This document shows, piece after piece, positions 11,470 through 23,583 of a stretch of 64,000 nt of DNA. The stretch is from Rhynchospora pubera (taxonomy: Eukaryota; Streptophyta; Magnoliopsida; Poales; Cyperaceae), in contig CM051459.1 of NCBI GenBank assembly GCA_028095005.1, positions 255,736,229 to 255,800,228 of the forward strand, in the 5' to 3' direction. Below the pieces are notes generated by a model. The model was not told where the DNA came from. It searched no databases and worked only from the letters and a program-made list of their open reading frames with translations. Made by a program: the position numbers and the translations under genes. Within the stretch, counting starts at the first letter, position 1. The number at the start of each line of letters is the position of its first letter.

Positions 11470-11710
11470 CCTTATACCTCAAACCTCCCCACCTTGCACC
11501 CCATCCCCGAGGCCAGGCCTCCTTAGGCCCCGACCTCCCCACCCCGGGCAGAGGCAACCCTCCTCGCACCCCATCCCCTGAGGCCGGGCCTCCGTAGGCC
11601 CCAACCTCCCCACCCAGGGCAGAGGCAACCCACCTCGCAAGGTAAGACCGCCACAGGGCCCTACCCTTCAGAGGCCAGGCCACCATAGGCACCGGCCCCT
11701 TACTGGACTC
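11470..11710. repeat. GC-rich imperfect tandem repeat
   Basis: About 240 bases of strikingly GC-rich DNA in an AT-rich setting. Units of roughly 70 bp contain ACCTCCCCACC, GGGCAGAGGCAAC, CACCCCATCCC and GAGGCCGGGCCTCC, in two full copies plus partial ones. Reading frames on both strands are low-complexity and not protein-like. Probably the inner repeat of a degraded transposon; no ends were found. Confidence 0.55.
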
Positions 11711-12877
11711 GTGGAAGCCGCTGCTCCAGCCCCCCTTCTTGGGGAGGCCAGGCTAGACTGCCTCTAAGTCCTGAGGTGGATTTTGCTATGGGTCTTGGGG
11801 TTTTCTTATAAGAAGAACAGCAAAAAAGGCATGTAATGATGTTAACTGTGGAATTAATCAAGCGACAGTTCGACTCCATGTCCGGTTTGCAATGAGCGAG
11901 GTCGAGCACTTTCCTCGAAGCAACGAACTGAGCTGGGCATCGGGACGCGGGTGAAGAGAAGGGTACTGGAGATGTCCAGCTGGGTTCCCGTGTAACGGCT
12001 CTCGAAGATTTTAATTTAAACAGGCTCTTGGGCCTTCGCTAAGCCCACACAATTTTAGGCTTAAAAAAGGCCTAAAACTTATAACAAGTTCAAAGGAGTG
12101 AGAATTCATCGGAGAACATCAGAACAAGTTGAAAGGAGAGAATAAAAATAAAATATGATTGCAAGTGGGAACACTGAATTTTTGCATTTGGAGTTGGATG
12201 TCTATATAGTGGACCACTGAATCCCTTAAACTATGCAAAATTGCAAATGTATAAAAGGCGATTAATATCCATTAAAACAAAGATATTTTTAACATTAATG
12301 CCCACAATACGGGCATATAGAAAATGATTATGTGCTCTCTTTGGGATGAATGCTCATTAATGTTTTTCTATAAATGTCAAAAACGTTAAAAATGTTGCTC
12401 ATGAAAGAATGATCACCGCAACATTTCAAGAACAGCAATTAAGTTAAACGGTTAAGATATTTTCAATTTTTTTCCATTAATTACCGACTATCACATTAAT
12501 TATCGTGTTAATTATCTATTTTATGGCGTGTCCAAAACTTTTATTGAAATGGACACCCACGCATTTTCATTTAGAGTTCTGATTTCTCAAATTTTTAATG
12601 AATTAAAACAATCTCAAGTCCTTACAGAAACTGTTTAAATCAACAGCGTAAATTAGAAGGTTACACAGTTAAAATTACAATTTACAAAACAGTATTTATG
12701 AAACAAACAGCATCAAATCCATTCAGATTTTGACCACTTCTCTGAATTATCCAACGGACATCTAAAATAATCCACATATTAAATTAATTACGTTACAATT
12801 TGTTAGAACAGTTAAATAATTTTCATGTTCCGTTCAGATTTTAACTACTAATTTAAGTAATAAAATTACTCCACCGG
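11711..12877. other. Intergenic, upstream of the GGPP synthase gene
   Basis: No gene recognised. The first 300 bases still have raised GC and may belong to the degraded repeat to the left. The remainder is AT-rich and probably includes the distal promoter of the downstream synthase gene. Confidence 0.35.
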
Positions 12878-13099
12878 ATGGATAAATGTCCATGTCTTCA
12901 ATTTTCATCCACAAGGAGTCTGGCTGGAGGTCCTGCCGTCCTGTTAACTCGGTGCACCGGGCGCACCCAAATTCACTTCGCTTATCCGTGCTCTCTCCTC
13001 TGTTCGCCGTCTCTTGTATTTAACACTTCTCTACTCGCAAATTCCTCTTTAATTTCTGATTCTCTCTCAAACTATTAAAAAAAAAAAAAAACCAAACTC
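12878..13099 (+). promoter_or_regulatory. Proximal promoter and leader of the GGPP synthase gene
   Basis: This segment changes from AT-rich to CT-rich (CTCTCCTCTG, CTCTCTCAAAC) and ends in a run of about 15 A residues (13077-13091) just before ACCAAACTC and the ATG. TTGTATTTAA at 13013-13022 is a possible TATA-like element. The transcription start is not determined. Confidence 0.35.
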
Positions 13100-14146
13100 A
13101 TGGCTTCTTTACCTTCCCACTTCCTCTCCAGCCAATTTCTGGTCTCAAAACCCTATCTCCCTGGAATCTCTCCCACCTCCTCCTCCCTCCGCCAATTCTC
13201 CCGCTTTGCCATCTCCGCTCAGGCTCCAACAGCCATCAAATTCGATATAAAGCAATACATGATTGAGAAAGCCGCCATGGTTAACAAGGCCCTCGACTCG
13301 GCCATCCCGGACAAGGCCTTCCCCCAAAGCGGTCGCCTCCAGGAGGCCATGCGTTATTCCCTCATGGCTGGAGGCAAACGGGTCCGACCCGCCTTATGCC
13401 TCGCCGCATGCAAATTAGCTGGAGGACTTGAGCCGTGGGCTTTACCGGCTGCGTTGGCAACTGAGATGATCCACACCATGTCGCTGATCCACGACGATAT
13501 GCCGTGCATGGACAATGATGACCTTCGCCGTGGCAAGCCGACGTGTCACAAGGCCTTCGATGAACCGACAGCTATTCTGGCAGGTGATGCCTTACTGGCA
13601 CTGGCGTTTGAAACAGCTTCTGACTTGTCTGCTTATCCTGATGACGTGTCACCCGACCGTGTAGCCCGGGCAGTTGGTGAGTTGGCCCGGTGCATTGGCG
13701 CTCAAGGTTTGGCAGCTGGTCAATTGGTGGATCTCGAATCCACCGGGCTTGATGAACCGGTACCATTAGAAAAACTGGAGTACATCCATTTACATAAGAC
13801 GGCTGCTTTGCTGGAGGCTGCGGTTGTTTCTGGGGCAATTATTGGAGGCGGGTCTGATGAACAAGTTGACCGGTTGAGGCAGTATGCAAGAAGTATTGGG
13901 TTGCTGTTTCAGGTTGTAGATGACATACTGGATCTGACCAAGTCATCAGAGGAATTGGGGAAGACGGCTGGGAAGGATTTGGCTAGTGATAAGACAACCT
14001 ACCCGAAGCTCATCGGGTTGGATAAGTCGCGCCTATTTGCAGAGGAGTTGTTGGGGCAAGCGAAAGAGCAGCTGAATGAGTTTGACCCAGAATCAGCTGC
14101 TCCTTTGGTTTACCTGGCAAATTACATTGCTTACCGACAGAAGTAG
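13100..14146 (+). CDS. GGPPS: Geranylgeranyl diphosphate synthase, plastid (intronless)
   Basis: 348-aa type II plant GGPP synthase, which condenses IPP with allylic diphosphates to C20 GGPP for carotenoids, chlorophyll and gibberellins. The first 45 or so residues are Ser/Pro-rich with few acids, which fits a chloroplast transit peptide. The first Asp-rich motif is D132-D133-MPCM-D138 in IHDDMPCMDNDDLRRGKP, with the four-residue DDxxxxD spacing and Met127 five residues before it, as in plant GGPP synthases. The second is D274-D275-ILD. C100 and C104 form the CxxxC motif used to bind small subunits. The conserved basic GGKRVRP and DKTTYPKL segments are present. Being single-exon is normal for this family. 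The protein ends in YIAYRQK; family members often end nearby in RQN. Start chosen: first ATG, giving the expected transit peptide. Confidence 0.96.
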   Translation: MASLPSHFLSSQFLVSKPYLPGISPTSSSLRQFSRFAISAQAPTAIKFDIKQYMIEKAAMVNKALDSAIPDKAFPQSGRLQEAMRYSLMAGGKRVRPALCLAACKLAGGLEPWALPAALATEMIHTMSLIHDDMPCMDNDDLRRGKPTCHKAFDEPTAILAGDALLALAFETASDLSAYPDDVSPDRVARAVGELARCIGAQGLAAGQLVDLESTGLDEPVPLEKLEYIHLHKTAALLEAAVVSGAIIGGGSDEQVDRLRQYARSIGLLFQVVDDILDLTKSSEELGKTAGKDLASDKTTYPKLIGLDKSRLFAEELLGQAKEQLNEFDPESAAPLVYLANYIAYRQK

Positions 14147-15684
14147 AGCTCAGGTTAATTGTAATATGCTTTGATTTATTGGATGCTTTCATTTAATTGT
14201 AATATGTTTATTGCTGGCAAATAACTGTAAGGTCTCTTTTCCTAACTTGTTAGGTTGGATATTTATAGTAGGTTAAAGCCACTGGAGATTTCTCTGTTAA
14301 CCTGATATAACTTCCCAAAGCCTATATCTTGTTACTTTCCAAATTAAGGTGTAAGTGGAGGAAACGAGACCAACCAAATAAGTTGGTGAATAAGTAATTT
14401 TCCATTCCTATACATTTTCTTGGTAATCTCCTTTTCCTTCATCATGTGGTTAAAACACAGTATTCGAAATTTCCATTTTTTCGGTAGAACGGTATAAAAA
14501 GTTAAAAACAATAAAAAGAAATCTAAAAAGATCAATCATAATGCAAACTTAGTGGGACTGGTATATGATGGTACAATGGCGATCAGCTGAACATCTATTT
14601 CATGACAGCATTCTGGAAAGTAGAAAAATGTTTTGTTTCGCTGATGATTGCTCTATTATTAGAAATATTATATGCAATTTCAAGATTAAATTTTTCAATA
14701 GCATCTTAGTTGATCGATATGAAGTTTGTACTTCCTATCTATTAAGGATCCAACGTTTGTGCCTCTGAGCTGGAACAGAGAACTTGGATTCTGATTATGC
14801 CCTTTCCTGGAGGCACATGGTGAAACCATACCAAAATCCACTGTCAGATAACTCCCGTTTTGGAGTTGATAACATTAGCTGCAGTGCACAATGCAGCAGG
14901 TGTCAGGTTGCCATTCACTTGGTGATTTTTGTGCTATCTGCCATCAAAAATCATCCCCTGACAAGTGTGGCTGCATCCAGGATCCAGCACAGCTTCCAGA
15001 TCAATAGGATGAGCATCAACGCCCCCTCCCTTCTCTCTGCAGTGCTCCTAAATGCAACCAAATCTATATTCTAATATTCATTACATACCAGAAGAAGAAC
15101 AATGCACATTCTGGTTCACTTGACATTGGCAAATGCCGCAATATTCGTTTGCGAGTCTCTTCTGTCTTTTTTTTTAGTAATGGTCCTAGAATGCTAGAAT
15201 TCACAGATCAGTTGTCGACTTGTAGTATGTTTGCTTATTTGCGTTGAGGACCAAATGTACAGGCCACAGACTTAATGTGTTTACTTTTAAAACTGGAAAT
15301 AAATAAATAGAGCCTGTCATATTCTCAAGGAAGACAAATGAAATTAGGCACGTTGCAAGTAGCTTTTTTCCATCTGAAGATGTAATGTGTTGATGATAAG
15401 AAACATAGAAAAAGCTTGTACACGCGCATTTTCTTCTTATTTTTATAAAGAAGTATACTGAATAGATTGACCGTCTCTTTTTTAGGACAATTTTAGTGTA
15501 CTTCTATTCCATGATACATCCAAATTCATGTCAAATTTCTAATTCATTTCTTGTATCGGTTATATTGATAATCAATATTTGATTTGAAGTTTGACTACAT
15601 TTGAATGTTATTATGGCTTTGCCCTTGTGTTAATCTAATGGCTTCATGAAGAATTTAATTTTCCTTTTGGCCCAGTAGAACATT
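14147..15684. other. Region 3' of the GGPP synthase gene, no clear gene
   Basis: Contains the synthase 3' UTR. The stretch 14760-15074 is less AT-rich than its surroundings, and one frame reads CAICHQKSSPDKCGCIQDPA before a stop, followed by a TTCTCTCTGCAG acceptor-like tract. It may be a decayed exon, but I recognise no family. Confidence 0.3.
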
Positions 15685-15699
15685 CAATAGACAAATTAT

Positions 15700-17248
15700 T
15701 TGGGAAATCCTGATTAACATGCAGTTGGAACTTGGAAAGGGTTATCTGCATTAAATGATGGACATCCGGATTTTGTTGAAGAGTTGTTAAGGCAAGCGGG
15801 TGTTCTATTTCACAATTTGTTTGGTATGTCACCAAAATTTTGATGATATGCTTATTGGTATTTCTCCTAGTATATTTGCTGATTATTATACTTCTTTCAA
15901 TATATAAGAGAGGAGAAAATCTTACCCCCAGCTCCTATCAAAGAAAGCTGCAAAGAACAGCAACTTTGCTTGGATTCCGGATGGGAGGGATCGGCTATAT
16001 AATAGTCATAAAATCTGACAAATTTCGCGACCCAGTCATTGCTTCCCCTGCAAAATACTGAATTTCACAAGCAGAAAACCCAAAAAAAAAGGCAAATATT
16101 AAGAAGAAATCACCTTCGCAGCCCCCAGTGAATTTGGCAACGCCACTCATTTTTTTTTTCTTCTTTTTTTTCTCCCCTCCAGAAATTTGGAGAGACTACA
16201 GAAAGCGATTGGCATGACTCCGACAGAACACCTATATGGTCTACCTTTCCTTTTCTCTTGTTCCTTCTCTTTTAATGTCGCTATTTCCTGAATTTCTTCT
16301 CCTTTATTCATGCACAACCTTTGTGATAAAGGGTCATCGCTCAGGTTAGTATATGACTATTGTTAGGAAGAATGGGGAAATTAAAGTTATTTTTAGGCTA
16401 AAAATATGCATGTCATCAACTGTTGCGTTAGGTTTTATAGTTTTATTTAGTATTTTCTTTTTTTTTTCATGGGCTGCTACATTGTCAATCGTAGCCTGTC
16501 TTTTTCTTAAAATTTTAAACTAGGAAGAAAACTTGTGGCCGTCTGTACCAAGGATTCAGGGAAAAGTAGTGCCATAAAAATTATAAATCCTGATAAATGA
16601 GCCAACCGGGAAAAGGACATCAAGTGAACTATCACAGGATGTGACTTCAAAACTGCTGTACTATCAGGAATTATGCCTACCTGTCCAAGACAGGAACCAA
16701 TCAGTGTGCAAGCCCCAATTGAGAGTCATCAGCACATGTGCTACATTGATGGATCACATTCTGATATTGACAAAGCGGGTTGGGCATACAGTCTGTTTGC
16801 TGGAGAGTGCCTGGTGGAATATGGAATGGATTATGGTCGCTCTATCTCCCCTCTTGGCTCTGAACTAAATACATTAATTATTGCTATGAAGGCTGTACAA
16901 CAAAGAGGTATGGCTAAGTGCACATTCGCAACTGATTGTCTTCAGTTGTGCGAGATGGTACAGGGAAAAATAGCACCAGAAAACTTTGATTGGCGTTTGT
17001 TTGAGTTGCTTTTGGAAGCTTTATTTCTTTTCAGATCTCATCATGCATCGACGTGCATGCACATCAGTAGGGAGGATAACATTTTGACAGATGACTTAGC
17101 GAGATATGCTAGAATTAATAGGGTAGCTCATTGTGATTTTACTTTTCCTATGTTCCCTTACTCCTCCCGTACTTTGTTGTAATTTTTTGAACTGGTTCAT
17201 GTAATGCTCTTTGCCTAAGCGGCCCATTTGACAAAAAAAAAAAAAAAA
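15700..17248 (+). mobile_element. Probable 5'-truncated LINE, with poly(A) and target duplication
   Basis: The right end is a run of 16 A (17233-17248). It is followed by CAATAGACCAATTAT (17249-17263), which repeats at 14 of 15 bases the sequence CAATAGACAAATTAT at 15685-15699. A long target duplication plus a poly(A) tail is the mark of target-primed retrotransposition. The 3' part encodes an RNase H domain of the kind ending plant L1-like elements. The 5' part (15700-16600) is not recognisable as LINE sequence, so the left boundary rests on the target duplication alone. Confidence 0.5.
16673..17182 (+). pseudogene. LINE-type RNase H-like domain (RVT_3), isolated
   Basis: An open frame of 169 codons matches the RNase H-like domain at the C-terminus of plant non-LTR retrotransposon polyproteins. 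The four expected acidic positions are visible: Asp in CYIDGSHS, Glu in LGSELNTL, Asp in FATDCLQL and Asp in NILTDDLARYAR. The usual N-terminal endonuclease and reverse transcriptase are absent, and the frame is closed just upstream by an in-frame TGA. It is therefore a fragment and not an expected host gene, although domesticated RNase H proteins of this type exist. The stop at 17180-17182 is followed by a short 3' UTR and the poly(A) run. Confidence 0.7.
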
Positions 17249-17263
17249 CAATAGACCAATTAT

Positions 17264-17898
17264 CCTTCAAAAAAAAAAAAGACCAATTTGCACAATTTCA
17301 CAATCAAAACAACATCATATGAATTCGCCGTCCACTAAGTCACTGTACTTTAGTGTTATGGACGGTATTCCAGCCTAATCGTTGGTTTTTGTTTGAATAG
17401 ATCCTGTCATATTTCATCTGTCCGTCCATCATCCTTTTTTTGGATGGTTCTGCTGCCTTCGCTCTCATTGGTCCCACGTGTCATGCAAGTACAACATACC
17501 TTAATCAGTGTGGAACTTTTTACTGACTTTTTAAGGGTGTGCTCCACAAACGATTTTAATTTTAAGAATGTGAGATTAAATAAGAGGAGGAAAAGAGTAT
17601 CTCCTCTAAGACTTTAAACGCTCCAGGAAGGGGATTAAGCGAAATAAGAGGAGAGCGGAGGTAAAGTCAGCGAAAAAACTCAATACAAGTTACTCTCTTA
17701 TGTAATCCTTGATTTTGGGTTACTCATCCCCTCACACCTCATCTCCTCTAAGGGCTCGTTTGGTAGTGTCAAATTTAACTTGATTTTTGAGACAATGAGC
17801 TAATCTAAGGATCTTGCATCGCCAAATAATTTTGAGGTTAACGGGACTAACACTATCTCCGTAACTTAGACATTTTATATTTGAGCGTTCCTCGAACA

Positions 17899-17945
<47 letters not shown>

Positions 17946-18440
17946 TATCTAAAGAGAAAAACCTTGAGAAGAAACCTTAAATTTTTAAATTTCAAATTTT
18001 AACTTTAAAAATTTTTCACCTTTTAAAATTTCAACTTTTTTAAAATTTCAAATTTTTAAAATCTCAAGATTTAAAATTTTCGAATTCTAATCTAGATTAA
18101 AATGAATGTAATAAGTGATAACTAACTTTAACTTTTCATACCAAGCAATAATTACTAATTTAAGTCAGTACTAACTTTAACTTCAAACACTAATTTCAAA
18201 ATGCTAACTTTAACTCTTGACAATAATTCAGCATGAACTACCTTAGCTTCATCGCGCTATATTTTTTAAATGATAATAATTCAGCATGAACTATCTTAAA
18301 ATAATGATCGACACAACTATTTTTAATATATTTAATAAAAAAATAAAAACTATTTTTAATTATAGAAATACAAAAAAAACTATATTTACCTAGTGTAATA
18401 AAAGGTCAAAATAGGGAAAAAAACCATAGAACTTAACTAA
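17264..18440. other. Intergenic with (TA)n microsatellite
   Basis: No gene found. An uninterrupted (TA)21 tract is at 17902-17943. Sequence from about 17752 (GGGCTCGTTTGGTAGTGTC) resembles a MITE end, and 17990-18070 repeats TTTAAAATTTCAA-like motifs. Confidence 0.45.
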
Positions 18441-18442
18441 TA

Positions 18443-18475
18443 TTATAGATTATAGATTATAGATTATAGATGAGG
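18443..18475. repeat. Heptamer microsatellite (ATTATAG)n
   Basis: About four and a half copies of ATTATAG in a row, directly visible. Confidence 0.85.
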
Positions 18476-18544
18476 ATTTTTTATGATAGTTCAAATAAAA
18501 CTCGAATACAATTATAGAACAATTGTCATAAAAGAATCTGATCC

Positions 18545-18720
18545 CAAAATAGAGGTGAGCAAAAAAAACTGGTAACGTATGAGATAACTTAAATTTGACT
18601 CAGAAAAAACTAGGTTGTAACTTGAGACAACGGAATTCGTATTGGCAAAAACTCGAGCTGAACTAGGTTGGCTTATTGTGAGTTGAGTTTGAATTGAACT
18701 CAACTAATGAGCCGACTCGT
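18545..18720. mobile_element. hAT-like fragment (GAGGTGAGCAAA ... GAACTC)
   Basis: Begins TAGAGGTGAGCAAA and contains AACTCGAGCTGAACTAGGTT and GAACTCAACTAATGAGCCGACTCG, the vocabulary of the element at 25005-25478, whose right end reads TAGGTTGAGCAAATAACTCG on the minus strand. No second terminus seen. Confidence 0.35.
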
Positions 18721-19086
18721 GATGTAATAAATTTATATTTCAAATAGTATTATCAACATAAAATTAAAAATTTATAAACATTATAATAATTTTCTTCTCA
18801 TATATTATTATTTTAAATAATTGTAACATACGGCAGATTGAGTTTCAAGTTATTTTTTAAATCAATAGAAAAAATATAAAAGGCAACAATTTTATTGTTT
18901 AAAATGAGGTTCACTAAAATCAGCCACGACTGACGGATGGACCAGTCAACCGCAATTGTATCTCAATTTTTTAGATTCTAATGGCTAATCCGAATTGTTC
19001 AATGTTTGGATACCAAATTTTATATTTTTTTGAATTTTTTTATTATTTTTTTGAGAATTTTTAAAATCGTTGTTATTGAAGCTGAA

Positions 19087-19345
19087 ATTATTTTATATAA
19101 GAATTTATACCTCTAAAATTTTAATAGAAAGGATTATTTATTTTTTTTAATAAGGAGAAAGTTATAACCCGTTTATAAAACGTGTTGCTCTCTCTCCTCT
19201 CTAACGCGTTTTATAAACTGATAATAAGACATTTTACTCGTTTTATAAACGGGTAATTAGATTGCACTCAATGAGATAACATTTCATGCAGATTCTGATA
19301 AAGCCGACAAAATAACGCATTTTATAAATGAATACAAAAGGCCTA
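19087..19345. mobile_element. Single arm of the palindromic-module Mutator-like family
   Basis: Repeats the arm order of 6045-6320: GAAATTATTTTATATA, AAAATTTTAATAGAAAGGATTA, TTTTTTTTAATAAGGAGAAAG, then at least four ACCCG/ACGCG-TTTATAAA modules. No inverted partner was found, so this is a diverged remnant. Confidence 0.6.
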
Positions 19346-20304
19346 GTCACAATCTCAAGTGGCATTTTCTTTCGGTTAGACTTGCTCATCAATAGCATAA
19401 CATCACATGGCTATTTATTTTTTAACGTCAAAATTTTACTTGTTGGTTCACACTTTATCAGCCTCTAGCATGCTAGTGGTTGGCTATTTTTCTTAAGCAT
19501 ATTTTTCACACTTCTACAAAATATGGTTTACGCATGAAAATAACCAACTACAGTTACTGACAAACCCCATAAAAATTAATCTGAAGAACAAAATATTTCT
19601 CATGATCTCACTAGTGAATATAGTTTTCTCTTTTCAAGTTTTCATACATGCTTGGAAGTGTGGTGAATAAGCAATAAATAACTTATTTTAGAACAAAAGT
19701 GATGAATAAAGAATGGTGAAAAATTATCTATTTATAAATATGATGTTGTTTGGGTGGTTAGTTAAGAACAAAAATAATAATGATTTGTTGTTGGATGGTT
19801 AGTTCTAATCTAGTTCTATGGAACAAAAACAAGAACCCGAACAACTAATTATGCTTGTCCTAAAATGTGTTTGACAACTCCAATAAGGATTCGGGGTGCT
19901 TATTCAATGTTGTTGTGCGGTAAGCAACTAAGCATGTAACATATATATATATATATATCTTCATCATGAAAGAAAAATTTCTCCATATGTAGTCACCTGC
20001 ATGAGAACTTTCTTCTTTTTTTGAGAGGCTAGACAGAGACTTTCAAGCAGTTTCTGCAGCAGAAAATAACTTTCTAGGGAGGAAACCTAATTTTTTCCAG
20101 TAAATTTTAACATTTCATAATTTTTAACATCGATTTGAAATTACTTTTTCATTAGAATTTCAATTTTTCTGTATTTCATGCAAACATATGTATCACTTTT
20201 AATTTTCTATGAAATTAATAATTTCACGTAAAAATGTAGCATATTAACTGAAAAGGCAAAACATTTTATGTTATGTATTATTATACGTGATATATGCAAC
20301 CTTC
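19346..20304. other. Intergenic, no gene seen
   Basis: AT-rich sequence with a short (TA)n run near 19941-19957. No exon, RNA gene or defined element was recognised. Confidence 0.4.
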
Positions 20305-20453
20305 GGCTCCGTTTGGATGAGGTGTGGGAAGAAGGGAAGAAGGAAAGAAGTATTGAAAAGTGTGTAACTTTGTGAAGAATTTGGATTGTTTAATAATAAA
20401 TTTGGGTCCTTCTTTCCTTATTCTCTTCTTCCCACTCCAATCCAAACACAGCC
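20305..20453. mobile_element. GTTTGGAT-type MITE, TSD TTC
   Basis: Ends GGCTCCGTTTGGATGAGG / CCAATCCAAACACAGCC with TTC on both sides (20302-20304, 20454-20456). Contains the family core GAAAAGTGTGTAACTTTGTG. Confidence 0.7.
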
Positions 20454-21029
20454 TTCATCTTCAGTTAACTGAAAATGATACTGACTTTCTACAAATTAAA
20501 AAAAAAACAAAAAAAAATCGTAAATACTTTTAATATTTTACCGTAATATTTGAAAGATGCTGATCATTTTTATTCAAAGCAGAGTATTTTAAAGGTAAAT
20601 TATATGTTCGAGACAAATATTTAAAAAAAAAGTTCAGAGCCTTTTATTTCAAATAAGCTGTGTAGGCCAGAAATATATGATTACAAATTACATGGCGTTC
20701 CGACCCATGTAATTTCTTGTATATACGATTAATTTTTTTAAATTGGGTCACCAAGCCGATCACGAGCGTGCATCCGGTCTTGAACCTAAATCTCTTTAGA
20801 AGTTTGAGATAAATATCATGTATTACAAAGTTTGATAGAATATTTATTGCAATAATAATTTTTCAGAATCTAATAGTGGCAACTCAAAATTTTTGAGGAA
20901 AAGATTATGCTAGCAGATGAGTGGATTTTATATGCATATTCAGGTACTATTTTATCTCCAAACTAAATTAATTATCTTGACTTTACATAGTTTACATAGT
21001 TGAGATGAGTTTAAGTTAGTTTAATAAGA

Positions 21030-22130
21030 GTTTTTGTGTCAAGAATGAGTTACTATCATAGTTTTTAATTTTATTACAGATTCTGAATAAGAAATGACTT
21101 GGATGAGTCTATGAAGTTGAAGATCTCGTTCTAAGTTTTCCAACGGTTCTTGAATCACCTCAAACGGAGTTCGGATGAAGGAGATATGGCCGAAATATTG
21201 ACAGGACGCAGTGCTGGCATTTTTCAATGACCCGCTAAAAGTTCCAGCGACCCGCCAGACCTGGAACTGCCAGATTTATCAAAATTGCTTGATTTAAAAG
21301 TTCTATGTTTTGATAACGGTTTCTACCGACTCCATGTGCATACAGAGCGTGTCTTCAGTTAATTCTAACGTTTCTACACCTTCTCAAGGCCTATTAGAGA
21401 CTAGTTTGAGGAGATTTTGAGAGACAACAAGAGGGAGACCAAATCCAAAGTCAAGTTAGGGTTAGATATTGAGTTATTTGAGAGTTAGGTCTCAAGTCCA
21501 GATCATGACAGCACAGCGCCAAGCAGGTTGATTGCGACAGCAAGAGACGTGTTTGATAGGAGATTTTGACACGCAAGAGCAATTAGTTGTAATCTTTCCT
21601 TATTCAATACGAGGGAAAATAGGTTAATTAATTGATAACCAGACCTAAAACGAGAGTTTGATCTGGGATCTTAATTAAGCCATTACCCCTACATAATTAT
21701 TAACTAAGTCAATTTGCATTCACGTCGCTAATCCTAGCGGGTCGCTGAGTGAATCGGGAGGTTGTTTATGCCCGCCAAGTAACCAGCGACCAGTCTAATA
21801 TGTTAGCGACCTAAATTCTTTTAGCAGGCCGCTACGAGAGTCAGCGGACCGCTAGAACTGGGACTAAGAAGAAGTGTTAGCAACCAGAAACTCTAGAATC
21901 ACGTGACTTGCTCAATCTCTTTCATTAATTCTTGTTTTGACCTCGAAACCAGACATAGAATTTAGGCTCACCCACCTGCAATTTTGGAATTCTTAAGAGT
22001 TGAAAACCGTCTAGCTAGTTTAGTAAAGTAAAAGATCGGTATTTCAACATCGTTTATGTGGATTCGACTCCCAAGATGTTCTACAAACGATTAAATCGGT
22101 AAACACGAAGTTTTTATTTTAATATTTGAT
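21030..22130. mobile_element. Possible Ty3/gypsy-like LTR remnant
   Basis: The stretch has higher complexity than its flanks. Its right part reads TTTATGTGGATTCGACTCCC, a phrase I associate with the region near the primer-binding end of plant Athila/Tat-type retroelements, and its left part has CACCTCAAACGGAGTTCGG. Repeated GCGACCCGC/GCGGGTCGC motifs occur at about 21220-21260 and 21730-21850. No TG...CA ends or target duplication could be fixed, and there is no coding capacity. Confidence 0.35.
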
Positions 22131-22386
22131 TCCCATCGATCACTAGCTGCCACACTTTATTTTGCTACCACGACAAATGCCACTAAATTCCAACCGTTGG
22201 ATGACACTGATTGATAGTTGTGATTTATCAAGTAGATGCTATTAAGAGTCACTTTTGTCTTTTTTTTTTTTCTTTAAATGCATCAAGTAAATCGTAAATA
22301 CAACTATCCATCGATTGTCATCTATCGGTTGAAACTCGGTGTATCTGTGCAGCCCGAAAAATTGTGGCAGTAGAACTCTTCTCAAA

Positions 22387-22544
22387 GGTTCCGTTTAGAT
22401 AGATGTGGGAAGAAGAGAAGAAGGGAAAAAGTGGGAAGAAGTATTGGAAAGTGTGTAATTTTGTGAACAGTTTAAATTGTTTATAATAAATTTGGACCTT
22501 CTTTCTTCTTCCTTCTTTCTTTTTCCAACCCATCCAAACAAGGC
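22387..22544. mobile_element. GTTTGGAT-type MITE, diverged
   Basis: Ends GGTTCCGTTTAGATAG / CCATCCAAACAAGGCC with the core AAAGTGTGTAATTTTGTGAA. The flanking 3-mers (AAA and AAC) differ at one position. Confidence 0.6.
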
Positions 22545-23141
22545 CAACCATGTTGATAAATAATTTTTTTTTTGTTAAAATAAGCAGAGAAAAAACTCTA
22601 ATGTGAATGTTGGTTTGTACCAAGTCCAAACTAGACTTTTTCAAACGGCCCAAGCTGCAGCCTAAATTCCTGCGTGTTTGGATGCATGGTGATTGGTGAA
22701 TAAGGACTTATTCAAATTCTAAAATTTTGTTAGAATATGAATAAGCACTTATATAAGTTCAAATTTTTTATTCATGTATTGTTTGATTTTACATAAATAA
22801 AAAATTTGGAGATTATTTTTTATTCACTCCGTACCTGTTAAAAGTTAACGTTAACGATACATAATAGATAATAATGTTATAATAAAAATATATATAACAT
22901 CGTAAATAAATAATATCAAATAAATATACGGATAAAGTACAATATTTAGATAATACTTTAGATAATAAAAATCATAAAATTTATTCTCATGTCAATTGAC
23001 ATTAAAAAAAAATTATATAACTAATTACTAAATTATCATATAATAGAGTGTAAATTAATTTTTTCATCAACATAAACAAATTTCGATGAAGACCAAAACT
23101 AATACCATATCTTACAAAATATGATAAAAACATGATTATAC

Positions 23142-23154
<13 letters not shown>

Positions 23155-23204
<50 letters not shown>
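23155..23204. repeat. (TA)n(GA)n microsatellite
   Basis: A TA run followed by GA repeats up to the left end of a foldback element. The mirrored (CT)n(TA)n tract at 23585-23642 closes the same element. Confidence 0.85.
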
Positions 23205-23205
<1 letters not shown>

Positions 23206-23583
23206 GCTAAAGTATACATATATACATACATACATACTTACAAAATCTAAAATGCATGCAATCGATCCGAACCTTTCAAATTGTTCTTCATATTGAAATC
23301 TCTTAGGAAATCAAAATTTATTATTTTTCGAAATTGTTTACTATATATTATGCTATTTTAAAAAAAACACTGTAAAGGAGTTGTAAAGGAGTATTTCTAA
23401 CCCTTCAATTTGAGAATAGCATAATATATAATAAAAAAATTGAAAAAAATGTAAAATTTGGTCTTGAAGGATATTTTTACATGGAGAACAACTTGAACGG
23501 TTTGGATCGACTGTTTGAATTTTAGATTTTGAGAAACGACTCTAGCATACGGATTTGATCTGTATGCTGGAGTATATTTTAGC

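Noticed and set aside
11375..11692. Open frames on both strands in the GC-rich repeat
   Set aside because: They follow from the composition of the tandem repeat; Gly/Pro/Arg-rich without any family motif.
15739..15830. Segment reading NDGHPDFVEELLRQAGVLF, reminiscent of a histidine phosphotransfer protein
   Set aside because: Only about 26 codons, closed by stops on both sides, lacking the FF and the phospho-accepting His region; similarity is too weak.
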